Assembly: GCA_902783435.1 (NCBI GenBank)
Contig: CACZQV010000028.1
Coordinates: 1-37,786 of the forward strand
Reading direction: 5' to 3'
Source of the DNA: an uncultured Erysipelotrichaceae bacterium
GTDB lineage: Bacteria > Bacillota_I > Bacilli_A > RF39 > UBA660
DNA length: 37,786 bases
Both the position numbers and the translations under genes were made by a program. Of this stretch, positions 24,629 to 35,400 are shown piece after piece (the stretch's first letter is position 1; every line of letters starts with the position of its first letter). The notes beneath the pieces are model-generated. The model had not been told where the DNA came from. It did not search any database and saw only the letters and a program-made list of their open reading frames with translations.

Positions 24629-24657
24629 GAATAATATGTCTAATTTTGGCAAATATA
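24629..24657 (+). promoter_or_regulatory. Possible forespore (sigma F/G) promoter of spoIVB
   Basis: GAATA (24629-24633) and GGCAAATATA (24648-24657) resemble the GnATA and GGnnAnAnTA elements of sigma F/G promoters, which drive spoIVB in Bacillus subtilis. The spacer here (14 bases between these elements) is near but not ideal. A sigma-A-like TATAAT at 24615-24620 is an alternative. Confidence 0.3.
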
Positions 24658-24674
24658 TATATAGAGGTGATTAT

Positions 24675-25646
24675 ATGAAAAAGAGAATATTTGTTTTACT
24701 TATGCTTTTATTATTACCTTTAAATATATATGCTTATTCAGATAAAGTTGTTTTAGGTGGAGAAACTATAGGTATAGATGTATATTCTAAAGGTGTATAT
24801 ATAGTTGGTTTTTATGATGTGAAAGGTAAAAGTATTGGGAGTAATGCAGGTTTTGAAGTAGGAGATATTATTATAAAAATAGATAATAATTCTATTAATA
24901 ATATTAATGATTTAAATAATAGTATTAAAGATAATAAAATATATACTTTTACTGTAAAAAGGAATAATAAGATTATGGATATAGATTTAAATGTTATTGA
25001 AGAAGATAATATATTAAAAACTGGGTTATATGTTAAGGATCAAATATATGGAATAGGTACTTTATCTTATATAGATCCTAATACTTTGGTATTTGGTTCT
25101 TTAGGACATGAAATATTAGAGAGTAATAGCTTTTCTAAGTTTGATATTAGTAATGGTAATATATATAAAGCTGATGTTATTTCTATAGATAAAAGTGTTA
25201 ATGGAGATGCGGGAGAGAAAAATGCTTATATTGATAGAAATAATACTACAGGAGAAATATATTCTAATGAGGTAGAAGGTATATTTGGTAAATATACTGA
25301 TAGATTTGATTCTAATAAATTAATTGATGTAGGGTTACCTAGTGAAATTAAATTAGGTGATGCTTATATTCGTACTGTGATTAATGAATCTAAAATAGAT
25401 AAATTTAATATTAAAATATTAAATATAGATGAAAATAATTCTACTAAAAATATTATGTTTGAAATAACTGATAAAAAATTACTTGATAAAACAGGTGGTA
25501 TAGTTCAAGGTATGAGTGGATCTCCAATTATTCAGAATAATAAAATAATTGGGGTAGTTAATTATGTGATAGTTGATAATACTAGTAGAGGTTATGGTAT
25601 ATTTATTACTAAGATGTTAGAAGAGGGAGATAAAATTTTACAATAA
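24675..25646 (+). CDS. spoIVB: SpoIVB serine peptidase (sporulation signal, S55 family)
   Basis: A 323-residue secreted peptidase. In Bacillus subtilis SpoIVB is made in the forespore, crosses to the intermembrane space and cuts SpoIVFA, which starts pro-sigma K processing. Features: signal sequence (1-21, ending NIYA-YS), a PDZ domain (about 28-108, GSNAGFEVGDIIIKIDNN) and a C-terminal S55 domain with His145 (FGSLGHEI), Asp266 and Ser281 in GGIVQGMSGSPIIQ. The 15-residue spacing of Asp and Ser equals that of the known triad in Bacillus. It is shorter than the Bacillus protein (about 425). The ATG at 24675 follows AGAGGTGAT and starts the signal peptide; upstream in-frame starts are rejected. 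spo0A, its usual neighbour, is not here. Confidence 0.95.
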   Translation: MKKRIFVLLMLLLLPLNIYAYSDKVVLGGETIGIDVYSKGVYIVGFYDVKGKSIGSNAGFEVGDIIIKIDNNSINNINDLNNSIKDNKIYTFTVKRNNKIMDIDLNVIEEDNILKTGLYVKDQIYGIGTLSYIDPNTLVFGSLGHEILESNSFSKFDISNGNIYKADVISIDKSVNGDAGEKNAYIDRNNTTGEIYSNEVEGIFGKYTDRFDSNKLIDVGLPSEIKLGDAYIRTVINESKIDKFNIKILNIDENNSTKNIMFEITDKKLLDKTGGIVQGMSGSPIIQNNKIIGVVNYVIVDNTSRGYGIFITKMLEEGDKILQ

Positions 25647-25669
25647 TTATCTTTCTTTTTTTATTTTTA

Positions 25670-25678
25670 TGGTATACT
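25670..25678 (+). promoter_or_regulatory. Extended -10 promoter of the small membrane protein
   Basis: TGGTATACT (25670-25678) is an extended -10 about 25 bases before the gene; no clear -35. Confidence 0.45.
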
Positions 25679-25703
25679 ATTTATAGTAGAGGAGTTGTAG
25701 AAT

Positions 25704-26024
25704 ATGTATATTGATTTAATAGTTTTAATAGTTTTATTAATTTTAGTAATTATGTTTTTTAAGAGATTTTCATCATTTGTATTTTTTATCGCAATAGTAG
25801 ATATTTTCTTAAGAATATTAGCTTTTATTAGAGTTAATATAGGTCTTAGAGATGTATCTAATTTAATTGGTAAATATTTACCTAGTAGTGTATTTGATAT
25901 AATTAATAAATATACTTTACAATGGGAAACAATTAATATTATTCTTAAATGGGGATTTGTAGTAATAATGGGAATCTTCTTATTCTATGTTACTAAGATA
26001 TTCTTAAAGAAAAAGAAGATATAA
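25704..26024 (+). CDS. Unrecognised small membrane protein
   Basis: A 106-residue protein with three hydrophobic segments (about 3-18, 22-45 and 80-100) and a Lys-rich C-terminal end (KKKKI) likely to be cytoplasmic. A hydrophilic middle part (VNIGLRDVSNLIGKYL) may be an amphipathic helix. I do not recognise it. It sits between spoIVB and spoIIGA-sigE, so a sporulation role is possible but rests only on position. The start follows GAGGAG, and a strong terminator ends the unit. Confidence 0.75.
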   Translation: MYIDLIVLIVLLILVIMFFKRFSSFVFFIAIVDIFLRILAFIRVNIGLRDVSNLIGKYLPSSVFDIINKYTLQWETINIILKWGFVVIMGIFLFYVTKIFLKKKKI

Positions 26025-26025
26025 T

Positions 26026-26053
26026 AAAAAGCGACAATTTAGTCGCTTTTTTT
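26026..26053 (+). terminator. Intrinsic terminator before spoIIGA
   Basis: AAAAAGCGAC (26026-26035), loop AATTTA, GTCGCTTTTT (26042-26051), then more T. It is very strong and lies 26 bases before the spoIIGA start. Confidence 0.9.
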
Positions 26054-26078
26054 ATTTTATAGTATATTTGGTGAAGAT

Positions 26079-26807
26079 ATGAAAATATATTATGAAGAGA
26101 TATTTATACTTAATTTTTTATTAGATTTTATGATTTTATTTGGTACTAAGAGAATACTTAAAATTAATAAAAGTATTATTAGAATTGTATTAGGTAGTAT
26201 TATAGGTAGTTTTACTACTATATTATTGTTTTATAAGATTAGTAGTATAGATTTATTATTTTTGAAAATTATATTTAGTTTTATTATGATTATTATTTCT
26301 TTTGGATTTAATAATTTATTTAGAAATATATTTTATTTTTATATTATTAGTATCATAATAGGAGGATTATTTTATTTATTTGATATTAATAGTAATATTA
26401 TTATTACTCATATTTTATTAGTACTTGGTAGTTTATTTATAATTTATATTTTATATAAAGAAATATTTAATTATAAAGAAAAATATAATAATAAGTATTT
26501 GGTAGATATTTATTATAAGGGAAAATGTTATAAGTTAGAGGGATTTATTGATACTGGTAATAGATTATTGTCTTGGAAGAAGGAGAGTGTTATATTAACT
26601 AATTTATATATTAATACTAGTAAAGTTATATATGTACCTTATAAAGCTTTAAATACTAATGGAGTTATTCCTTGTATTAGAGTAGATAAGATTGTTATTA
26701 ACAATAGTATTATTAATAATTGTTTAATTGGTTTAAGTAAGGATAAATTTTCTATAGATGGGATTAATTGTATATTACCTAATAGTTTAAAGGAGGAATT
26801 ATGTTAA
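26079..26807 (+). CDS. spoIIGA: SpoIIGA, membrane aspartic protease for pro-sigma E
   Basis: A 242-residue protein that cleaves the pro-sequence of sigma E in the mother cell when triggered by forespore SpoIIR. The first 130 residues hold five membrane segments. The C-terminal domain has the aspartic-protease motif FIDTGNRL with Asp158; the enzyme works as a dimer. It is shorter than the Bacillus protein (about 309 residues). The start follows GGTGAAG. The stop overlaps the sigE start by 7 bases, the conserved spoIIGA-sigE pairing. Only 26 bases separate the upstream terminator from the start: TATAGT (26058-26063) could be a -10, but no Spo0A box (TGTCGAA type) is visible in that gap. Confidence 0.93.
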   Translation: MKIYYEEIFILNFLLDFMILFGTKRILKINKSIIRIVLGSIIGSFTTILLFYKISSIDLLFLKIIFSFIMIIISFGFNNLFRNIFYFYIISIIIGGLFYLFDINSNIIITHILLVLGSLFIIYILYKEIFNYKEKYNNKYLVDIYYKGKCYKLEGFIDTGNRLLSWKKESVILTNLYINTSKVIYVPYKALNTNGVIPCIRVDKIVINNSIINNCLIGLSKDKFSIDGINCILPNSLKEELC

Positions 26808-27490
26808 AGATAATTAAGTTTTTTAAGAAATTGTTTTATAAAGTAGGAAGTTGTTTTTATGTAGGAGCTACTGATATATTACCTGAACCTTTAAGTAGAG
26901 AAGAGGAAGATTATTATTTGAAATTAAAAGAAGAAGGAGATAGTTTAGCTAAAGATAAGTTAATAGAACATAATTTAAGATTAGTAGTATTTCTTTCTAA
27001 GAAGTATGAAAATACTGGTGTTGATTTAGAAGATCTAGTTAGTATAGGTTCTATTGGTTTAATTAAGGCTATTAATACTTTTACTAGAGATAAGAATATA
27101 AAATTAGCTACTTATGCATCTAGGTGTATTGATAATGAAATATTAATGTATTTAAGAAAAAATAAGAAAATCAAATGTGAAGTTAGTATAGATCAAGCAT
27201 TATCATATGATAGTGATGGTAATGAATTACATTTAGAAGATATTATAGGTACAGATAAAGATGAAGTTAGTAGGTGTATCGAAGAAAATGACGATAAGAG
27301 CTTAATATTAAATGAAATATTAAAATTAAAAGAAAGAGATAGAAATATAATGGTACTTAGATATGGATTACTTGGTAATTTAGAGTATACTCAAAAGGAA
27401 GTGGCTGAGAAACTAGGAATAAGTCAAAGTTATATATCTAGAATAGAAAAGAAGGTTATTAGAAGACTTAAAAGTTTAATTAATACTTAA
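26801..27490 (+). CDS. sigE: RNA polymerase sigma-E, sporulation mother-cell factor
   Basis: A 229-residue sigma-70-class factor for early mother-cell genes. The N-terminal 20 or so residues are a basic, hydrophobic pro-sequence (MLKIIKFFKKLFYKVGSC) followed by the likely cut region CFYVGATD, equivalent to the VYYIGGSE region in Bacillus. Region 2 (HNLRLVVFLSKKYENTGVD, then LVSIGSIGLIKAINTF and ASRCIDNEILMYLRKNKK) and region 4 (QKEVAEKLGISQSYISRIEKK) match sigma E closely. The adjacent spoIIGA confirms sigma E rather than sigma K. sigG, which often follows, does not: a terminator and a convergent gene come next. Confidence 0.95.
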   Translation: MLKIIKFFKKLFYKVGSCFYVGATDILPEPLSREEEDYYLKLKEEGDSLAKDKLIEHNLRLVVFLSKKYENTGVDLEDLVSIGSIGLIKAINTFTRDKNIKLATYASRCIDNEILMYLRKNKKIKCEVSIDQALSYDSDGNELHLEDIIGTDKDEVSRCIEENDDKSLILNEILKLKERDRNIMVLRYGLLGNLEYTQKEVAEKLGISQSYISRIEKKVIRRLKSLINT

Positions 27491-27513
27491 AAAAGACTCT
27501 TATGAGTCTTTTT
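27490..27513. terminator. Bidirectional terminator between sigE and yigZ-like gene
   Basis: AAAAAGACTC (27490-27499), loop TTAT, GAGTCTTTTT (27504-27513): a ten-pair stem serving both convergent genes. Confidence 0.85.
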
Positions 27514-28075
27514 CTATGTATATATCTTCTAATATATTTAATTTATAATTACTTAGTTTATCTAATATACTATTTTCTATTAATACAATGTATTTTATAG
27601 TTTCATTATATGTTTTATCAATAATTTTAGAATTATTTAAAATATAATTTATTTGTTTTTCATCATTATAATTAAATTCTAATTCTACTTTTTTACCTTT
27701 TATTAATTCTACTTGATTAATATTTTTTAATGCTTCTGTGACTGATTTAGTATAAGCTCTAACTAAACCTCCAGCACCTAGTTTGATACCTCCAAAGTAT
27801 CTTACTACTACTACTAAAATGTTATTTAAGTTTTCTTTTTTTATTACATTTAATATTGGTAGACCTGCGGTACCAGATGGTTCTCCATCATCAGAAGACT
27901 TTTCTATTTCATTATAAATATATCCATAACAGTAATGAGTTGCTTTTGGATATGATGTTTTAATGTCATTTAAAATATTACTAATATCAGGATTATTTAT
28001 TTTAATCAGTAAAGTAATAAACCTAGAATTTTTAATTTCTATTTCACTTATTATGTTTTCTTTTATGGTTTTCAT
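27500..28075 (-). CDS. YigZ/IMPACT family protein (UPF0029)
   Basis: A 191-residue protein of the YigZ/YvyE family. The IMPACT domain is clear: SRFITLLIKINN, KATHYCYGYIYN, SSDDGEPSGTAGLPIL and RYFGGIKLGAGGLVRAYTKS, the last being the UPF0029 signature. The C-terminal part (about 130-190) is the ferredoxin-like second domain. Eukaryotic IMPACT affects translation control by GCN2; the bacterial role is unsettled. The ATG at 28075 follows AGGTGAT. It is a single-gene unit, convergent with sigE and divergent from the AI-2E-type gene; ATTATA at 28092-28097 is its TATAAT -10 on the minus strand. Confidence 0.93.
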   Translation of the reverse strand: MKTIKENIISEIEIKNSRFITLLIKINNPDISNILNDIKTSYPKATHYCYGYIYNEIEKSSDDGEPSGTAGLPILNVIKKENLNNILVVVVRYFGGIKLGAGGLVRAYTKSVTEALKNINQVELIKGKKVELEFNYNDEKQINYILNNSKIIDKTYNETIKYIVLIENSILDKLSNYKLNILEDIYIEKDS

Positions 28076-28137
28076 AAAATCACCTATAAATATTATACAA
28101 TAAAATTTAATATTATTTATTTAAATTTATAAATTCG

Positions 28138-28146
28138 TGTTATAAT
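28138..28146 (+). promoter_or_regulatory. Extended -10 promoter of the AI-2E-type gene
   Basis: TGTTATAAT (28138-28146), identical to the mutS element, lies 22 bases before the start; AGGAGG is at 28155-28160. Confidence 0.6.
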
Positions 28147-28167
28147 TAATTATAGGAGGCTTTAATT

Positions 28168-29352
28168 ATGTTTAGAAAGAATAAAGATAAAGATGTAGAT
28201 ATTACTAGTTTAAATCATATTTTACATACTGGTAAAAGATTAATTAATATTGGTTATTTTATGGCGATAGTATGTATTATATTACTAGGTACATATTTAC
28301 TTAAGGAATGGAAAATTTTAAAATATGTAGGAGAGTTTTTAGGAGTAATATCACCTATATTTATAGGGTTATTAATAGCTTGGTTTTTTGATCCTTTTGT
28401 TACTAAGTTACAAAGAAAGAAAATACCTAGAATTTTGGCTTGTATATTAGTATATATATTAATACTTGGTGTTGTGTTTTTAATTATGTATTTATTTGTA
28501 CCTGCACTTATTTCTCAAGTAAAAGATTTTGTTGCGGCTGCACCTGATATTTTTGATGATATAACTGATTTTATTATGAATGTTATTAAGAAATTTGATC
28601 CTAATAATACTATGAATGTTAAAACTTTAAAGAAAGGTATTATGGATACTATTACTGATTTTGGGTTTAGTATTGGTTCTGATATGCCTAAGTATATATT
28701 CTCATTTGGTAAAGCGTTATTTAATGGTGGAGTTAGTTTAGTGTTAGGATTTATGATTGGATTCTATTTATTATTTGATTTTGAAAAGGTAAATAGTGGT
28801 TTATATAATATTATGCCAGTTGCTTGGAAAGATGGTTATACTGAATTAACTCATAGAATTAATACTAGTTTAAGAAGTTATGTACAAGGTGTATTAATAG
28901 TTATGCTTTTAGTATTTTTAACTCAAAGTATTGGACTTACATTAGCTGGAATGCAAGCACCAATATTATTTGCAATGTTCTGTGCGGTAACTGATATTAT
29001 TCCATATTTTGGACCATATATAGGAGCAATTCCAGCAATTATAGTTGGATTTACTATTAGTCCAATTACTGGTATATGTGTAGTTATTTCTATACTTGTA
29101 GTTCAATTATTAGAAAATAATTTCTATCAACCATTAATTATGGGACATACTATGAAATTACATCCAGTTACTATTATGGTTGGATTATTAGTATTTGAAC
29201 ATTTCTTTGGAATTTTAGGTATGGTTATTGCGACTCCATGTATTGCTTGTATTAAAGTAATTGCTGTATTTATATTAGAAAAAACAGGTTATATTAAGTA
29301 TTTGAGACCTGAATTAAAGGAAGAATTAAAAAAAGAAGAATTAGTTAAATAA
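28168..29352 (+). CDS. AI-2E/PerM family membrane protein
   Basis: A 394-residue membrane protein with the AI-2E transporter layout: two N-terminal membrane pairs (about 28-48, 52-75, 88-112), a soluble middle (about 115-165), and a C-terminal block of segments with the family sequences MIGFYLLFDFEKV, SLRSYVQGVLIVMLL, IIPYFGPYIGAIPAIIVGF and QLLENNFYQPLIMGHTMKLH. Members move small molecules or ions; in Bacillus some (YtvI) are linked to sporulation. I cannot name a substrate. It has its own promoter, and a terminator overlaps its end. Confidence 0.92.
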   Translation: MFRKNKDKDVDITSLNHILHTGKRLINIGYFMAIVCIILLGTYLLKEWKILKYVGEFLGVISPIFIGLLIAWFFDPFVTKLQRKKIPRILACILVYILILGVVFLIMYLFVPALISQVKDFVAAAPDIFDDITDFIMNVIKKFDPNNTMNVKTLKKGIMDTITDFGFSIGSDMPKYIFSFGKALFNGGVSLVLGFMIGFYLLFDFEKVNSGLYNIMPVAWKDGYTELTHRINTSLRSYVQGVLIVMLLVFLTQSIGLTLAGMQAPILFAMFCAVTDIIPYFGPYIGAIPAIIVGFTISPITGICVVISILVVQLLENNFYQPLIMGHTMKLHPVTIMVGLLVFEHFFGILGMVIATPCIACIKVIAVFILEKTGYIKYLRPELKEELKKEELVK

Positions 29353-29368
29353 ATCTTCTTTTTTTTTA
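29330..29368 (+). terminator. Intrinsic terminator at the end of the AI-2E-type gene
   Basis: AAGAAGA (29333-29339), a 14-base loop including the stop codon, TCTTCTT (29354-29360) and a long T-run to 29368. Confidence 0.6.
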
Positions 29369-29397
29369 TTGTATTTTTTTATTATTTTTATTATACT
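29369..29397 (+). promoter_or_regulatory. Sigma-A promoter of the giant surface-protein gene
   Basis: TTGTAT (29369-29374), a 17-base spacer and TATACT (29392-29397), 25 bases before the start codon. Confidence 0.6.
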
Positions 29398-29422
29398 TAT
29401 ATAGAGTAGGAGAGTAGTTAAG

Positions 29423-32400
29423 ATGAGACGTAAAAATATAAGAAAAAAGAAAAATAATTTATTATTATTAGTACTTTTAGTATTAGGTGTATCAGTGGGA
29501 TATGCTATTTTAAGTACAACATTAAATATTAATGGTATTGCGGGTATTAATAAAAATACTTGGGATATTCATTGGAATAGAAATAGCGTTAATATAACAG
29601 AAGGTAGTGTAGAGGGAGAAGAGCCTGTAGTATATGGTACTAATGATAATACAGTAGAGTTTACTACAGAACTTTCATTACCAGGAGACTTTTATGAATT
29701 TACTGTAGATGCTATTAATGAAGGTACTATTGATGGTGTGATTACAGTTACTTCAAATAAAACATATGAAGTGGTAGAAGGAGAAGAAGTAGAGGCAGAT
29801 TTACCAAATTATATTAAATATAGTGTAACTTATGAAGATGGTACAACAGTTCCTACTGTAGGAGATTTTTTAAAAGCGGGAAATTCTAAACCTTATAAAG
29901 TAAGGGTAGAATATGATAGAGAAGCTGAAGTTTTACCTGAAACAAATAAAACATATAAATTTAAATATAGTGTAACTTATGAACAACATAAAGGATCTGT
30001 TGATGATCCATATACTATTACATTTAATCCTAATGGTGGGGAATCTAATCCAGGAACTAAAAAAGTGGCTCAGGGAAATAAAATGGGACATATGCCTACT
30101 CCTAGTAAAGGTAATACTCCATTTTTAGGATGGTATACAGAAATAGATGGTGGTATAAAAGTTAATGATAGTACAATTCCAAATAGTGATATGACTGTAT
30201 ATGCTAAATGGACAACTACTTATGTAACTTTTGAAAGAGGACAAGATGTTAATGTTAAATTAAAATCTTTAGCTGGTTCTGATGTATCTGGTGAATATCC
30301 TCATAATAATGTTAATGAGAATGTAACAGCGATACTTAAAGCTCCAAATGCACCTGATATTAGTACTATGACTAATGATAATATACTATCTGTTGAAGAT
30401 GAATTCCCAATTTATGCATGGTATGATAATGGAACAATTTATTGGTGGAGTGAAGCAGATTATGTTTATTTAAATTCAGATGCATCATATATGTTTTCTG
30501 GATTTACTAATTTGGAAAATATTGATTTAAATTTTGAAACTAACAGAACTAAGAATATGACTGGTATGTTCCAAGGATGTAGTAGTGTTACTTCTTTGAA
30601 TGTACATGATTTTGATACAAGTAATGCTATTTATATGTCTAGTATGTTCCAAGGATGTAGTAGTGTTACTTCTTTAGATTTAAGTGATTGGAATGTATCT
30701 AATGTAATTTACTTTAGTTCTATGTTTTCTGGAACTAGTTCACTTAAGAGTATAGATATTAGTAATTGGAATTTTGAACATGCTGCTTATATTACATATT
30801 TATTCCAAGGATGTAGTAGTCTTGAATCTATTAATTTAAGTGGAGTAAATACTGATAATATTACTGATTTTTCTGGTATGTTCCAAGGATGCAGTAGCTT
30901 GAAGAGCTTAGATTTTAGTAGTTTTAATAGTTCTAAAGTAACTTATATGTCTAGTATGTTCCAAGGATGTAGTAGTATTACTGAACTTGATCTTACTAGT
31001 TTTGATACACATAAATTAAATTCTGCATATTCTATGTTTGAAGGTATGACAAATTTAACTACTATTACTGTTAGCGATAGGTGGACTAATGGATATTTAA
31101 CTGGATATAGTAATATGTTTAATGGTGATACAAAGTTAGTTGGTGGTAAAGGTACTACATATGATGGTACTAGGGATTTTAGAGATTATGCTCATATAGA
31201 TGAAGGTGTTAAAAATCCGGGATATTTAACAAAACCTGAATTGGATACTTATACGGTTACCTTTGATCCAAATGGTGGTTCTATAAGTAATAATAAAAAA
31301 CAATATGTTCAATTTGATGTTTTAGGAGATTTACCAAATGCAACTAAGGATGGATATTCTTTAGAAGGATGGTATACAGATCCAACTGGAGGCTTTAAAG
31401 TTGATAGTATGACTACTCCTAGAGGCAATGAAACATATTATGCACATTGGTTAATTGATACTACAATTAATTATAATGCTAATGGTGGTAGTATTGATGA
31501 TGATACTATTAAATCTATTCAATATAAATACAAATATAATGGTACTAAAATATATTCTCATACTCCAAATATTGATGATAATGGAGATAATACTGTAGGA
31601 TATCCAGATAATTATATTAATAATGATATCGTTACAATACCTGGGGCTAGAAAAATAAACATTGAAGTATGGTTTTCTACTTTTGCATCTTCTACTAATT
31701 ATTTAGCTATATTTCCAAAAGGTATAACTCCATCAAATGATAATATAGGCTCTGCATCTATTTCTGGAGGAAGTTTAAGTGGTGTTTCATATATTAATAG
31801 ACCACCGGATTCTTCTTCTGATAATCATAAAATATATACAGTAAATGATGATACAGCACAATTTTATTTTCATTCAACTACAAGTCTTGAACCAACTTAT
31901 GGATATTATGCAATTATAACTGCTGATCCTTGTTATGTCGGAAATAAATCATATTCTATTCCTACAAGAAATGGTTATATATTTACAGGATGGAATACTA
32001 GTGCTGATGGTAATGGTACTTATTATAATACAATAGATAGTATATATGATAATTTGGGTAATTTTGCTGCTAATACAACATTATATGCAATGTGGACTGA
32101 GGCAAATACTGTTACATTTAATGCTAATGGTGGTACTGTAGATGTTAGTTCTATTGATGTAGCTAATGGTGGTACTATTGGACCTTTACCAGTTCCTACA
32201 AGAGAAGGATTTAAATTTATAGGATGGTTTACTGATTTAGAATTTACTGAACAAGTAACACCTTCTTATAAGCCTGCTGGTGATAAGACAATTTATGCTC
32301 GTTGGGAAGCTACTTTAGCTAAGTTTGATACAGGTATGAATGTAAGTCGTAAATTAAAAACACTAGTTGGACTTGATACTTCTGGTGATCATGGATATAC

Positions 32401-35400
32401 AATGGCAGAAAACAATATTACTTCTATTGTAAGGGCTACAACTCCACCTGATACAACTAATTTTAGTCCTGCTAATAATATAGCAAGTGAAGATAGTATG
32501 ATTCCAATATTTGCTTGGGAAGAAGATGGTGTATTATATTGGTTCTGTGAAGAAAATACAGTTTTCTTAAATGAAGATGCTTCTAATATGTTCTATGGAT
32601 TTAAGGCTGCTACTTCTATAGATCTTACTGGTATTGATACTTCATTAACTACAAACATGAAAGCTATGTTTGAAGAATGTCAAGCACTACAAAGTATTGA
32701 TGTAAGTAAATTTAATACTTCAAATGTAGAAGATTTAAGTTATTTATTCTATAATTGTAAGGCTTTAACAAGTCTAGATTTGAGTAGTTTTGATACAAGT
32801 TTTGTAAAAGACTTCTCTTCTGTATTTGGAAATATATATAATCTTGAAGAAGTCAATTTAAGTAATTGGGATTTTAGTAATCATTCTTCTAATTATTTAA
32901 TAACTACTTTAACTTCAGGTACACGTGATTATTTAAAGAAACTTATAATGGATAATGTAGTATTCCCTAGTAATTCATATGGGGCTTTATCAAGTATGGG
33001 TAAAATTGAAGAAATTTCATTAAAGAATGTTGATACTTCTCATGTTATAAATATGGGTTATATGTTTTATAATAACCCTAAATTAAAATCATTAGATTTA
33101 ACTGATTTTGATACAAGAAATGTTCAAAATATGCAATCTATGTTTGCAGAAGACTCTGTTATAACAAATATAGATACAAGTAAATTTGATACAAGAAATG
33201 TTCAAAATATGGGCAGTATGTTCTATGCATGTAAGGAAATTACGGAATTAGATTTAAGTAATTTTAATACTAGTAAAACTCAAAATATGGGTTATATGTT
33301 TCAAGATTGTAATAAACTTACAAAGCTTAATTTAAGTAATTGGAATTTCACTATATATTGTCCTAGTGCATTATTTGGTCAATTAACTGGTTATACTCGT
33401 GAGCAAATTACTACAATAATACTTGATAATGCAAAATTTGGATCTACTATGGCTTATGCTTTCCAAGGATTAACTGGTTTGGAGTCAATATCTTTAAAAA
33501 ATGTTGATACTAGTACTGTAGTTAATATGCAAGATTTGTTCCAAAGTACTAGTAAAATTAAAGAAATAGATTTAAGTAGTTTTGATACAAGTAAAGTAAC
33601 TAATATGAATAATATGTTTTATAATGCTAATGGATTAACTACTATATATGTAGGAGATAAATTTGTTAGACTTCAAGTTACTTCTTCAAATTCAATGTTT
33701 GGAAATTGTTATAAGTTAGTTGGTGGAGCTGGAACTGTTTATGATTCTAATTTTACTGATAGATTCTATGCTCATATAGATGGTGGTAAATATGATCCAG
33801 GATACTTTACTAGAGTAATTGCTAGTAGTAAGGTTAGTTTTAATCCAAATGGTGGTACTATTACTATTCCACATATTTATTCAATAAATAGAAAACCAAT
33901 TACTACTTTACCAACTCCAAATTATGATAATTATGTATTTATGGGATGGTATACAGGAATAACTGATGGAGTTAAAGTTGAAGCTCCATATACTCCTGAT
34001 TATGATGTTACTTTATATGCAAGATGGAGAGCTGCTGATAGTTCTACTATTACATTTAATCCAAATGGTGGTACTGTTAGTGAAACTACTAGAGAGAAAA
34101 ATGAATCAGAACAAATTGGAAATTTACCAGTACCAACATATGGTGATAAAGTATTCTTAGGATGGTATACTGATTTAACTTTAGGTACGAGAGTAAATTA
34201 TGATTATAAAATTGATAGAAATAATATTGTTTTATATGCAAAATGGGGTGATTGTGGTAGCTTTGCTACTGATTCATGGGAAACTATTAGAAATAATGTA
34301 AATAGTAATGTTTCTTATTATCCTATTGGATGTACTAAGGATGTAGATTTAGGAGAACTTGGTACTCATAAAGTAAGAGTTGTAAATAATACAATATCAG
34401 ATAATTGTAATAATTCTAAGTTTAGTAAAACTGGATGTAGTTTTGTATTAGAGTTTACTGATGTTGTTGGTACTCATAGATTCAATCCTTATACATATGC
34501 TAATAGAAATATATATGGATATGGAACTAATGGTGCTTGGACAGGTAGTGAAATGAGAAAATATATAAGTGAAGATATTTATAATGCTTTACCTAGTGAT
34601 TTAAAAGATTATATAGTAGATACTAGGGTTATATCTTCAACTAAAAATTCTACTGAATCTGCAATAGATAATTTATATTTAGCAAGTCCTAGAGAAGTTA
34701 ATAATACTATTGATAGTAGCAGTATTCTTGATTGGAAATATAATAGAGAATATGATTATTATGATTTATACGAAAATTTAACTACTAATTCTAGTGCATA
34801 TAATAAAAAATATAATAATTCAAATAGTATTTGGTGGCTTAGATCTGCAGTATCAGGTAGTGATTCCAATTATTATTCAATTAATGTTAATTATAATCCA
34901 CCTATTTATCAAAATTCTTCTCAATATACATCTGGTGTATCGCCTATATTTAGAATAGGTAATTCCTATACTGTTACATTTGATCCTAATGGTGGTCAAT
35001 TAGAAAAAACAACTAAAGATGTAGTAAGAAATGAAGAACTTAATAATACCCCAACACCTACTAAATTTGGTTATGTATTTGATGGATGGTATACTGATAT
35101 CTTAGATGGTTATAAAGTAGATAGTGATTATATTATTAATGCTGATACTACTTTATATGCTCGTTGGAAAGAAAAAGTTATTGTAACGTTTGATCCAAAT
35201 GGTGGTAGTGTTGATACTACACAAATGGATGTAGGTCTTGGTAATTCACTTAGCAGTTTACCTACTCCAGTAAATGGCGATAAAATATTCCTAGGATGGT
35301 ATGTAAACTTAAATAGAGGAAAACAAGTAATGGCTAATAAGTATTCGTTCTATGAAAACGTTACTCTTCATGCTAAATGGGGTGATTGTAGTAGTTTTGC

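Noticed and set aside
30566..31033. Regular 78-bp repeats as a CRISPR array
   Set aside because: The whole unit is coding, in frame and degenerate, with no constant repeat plus variable spacers; it is a BspA-like protein repeat.
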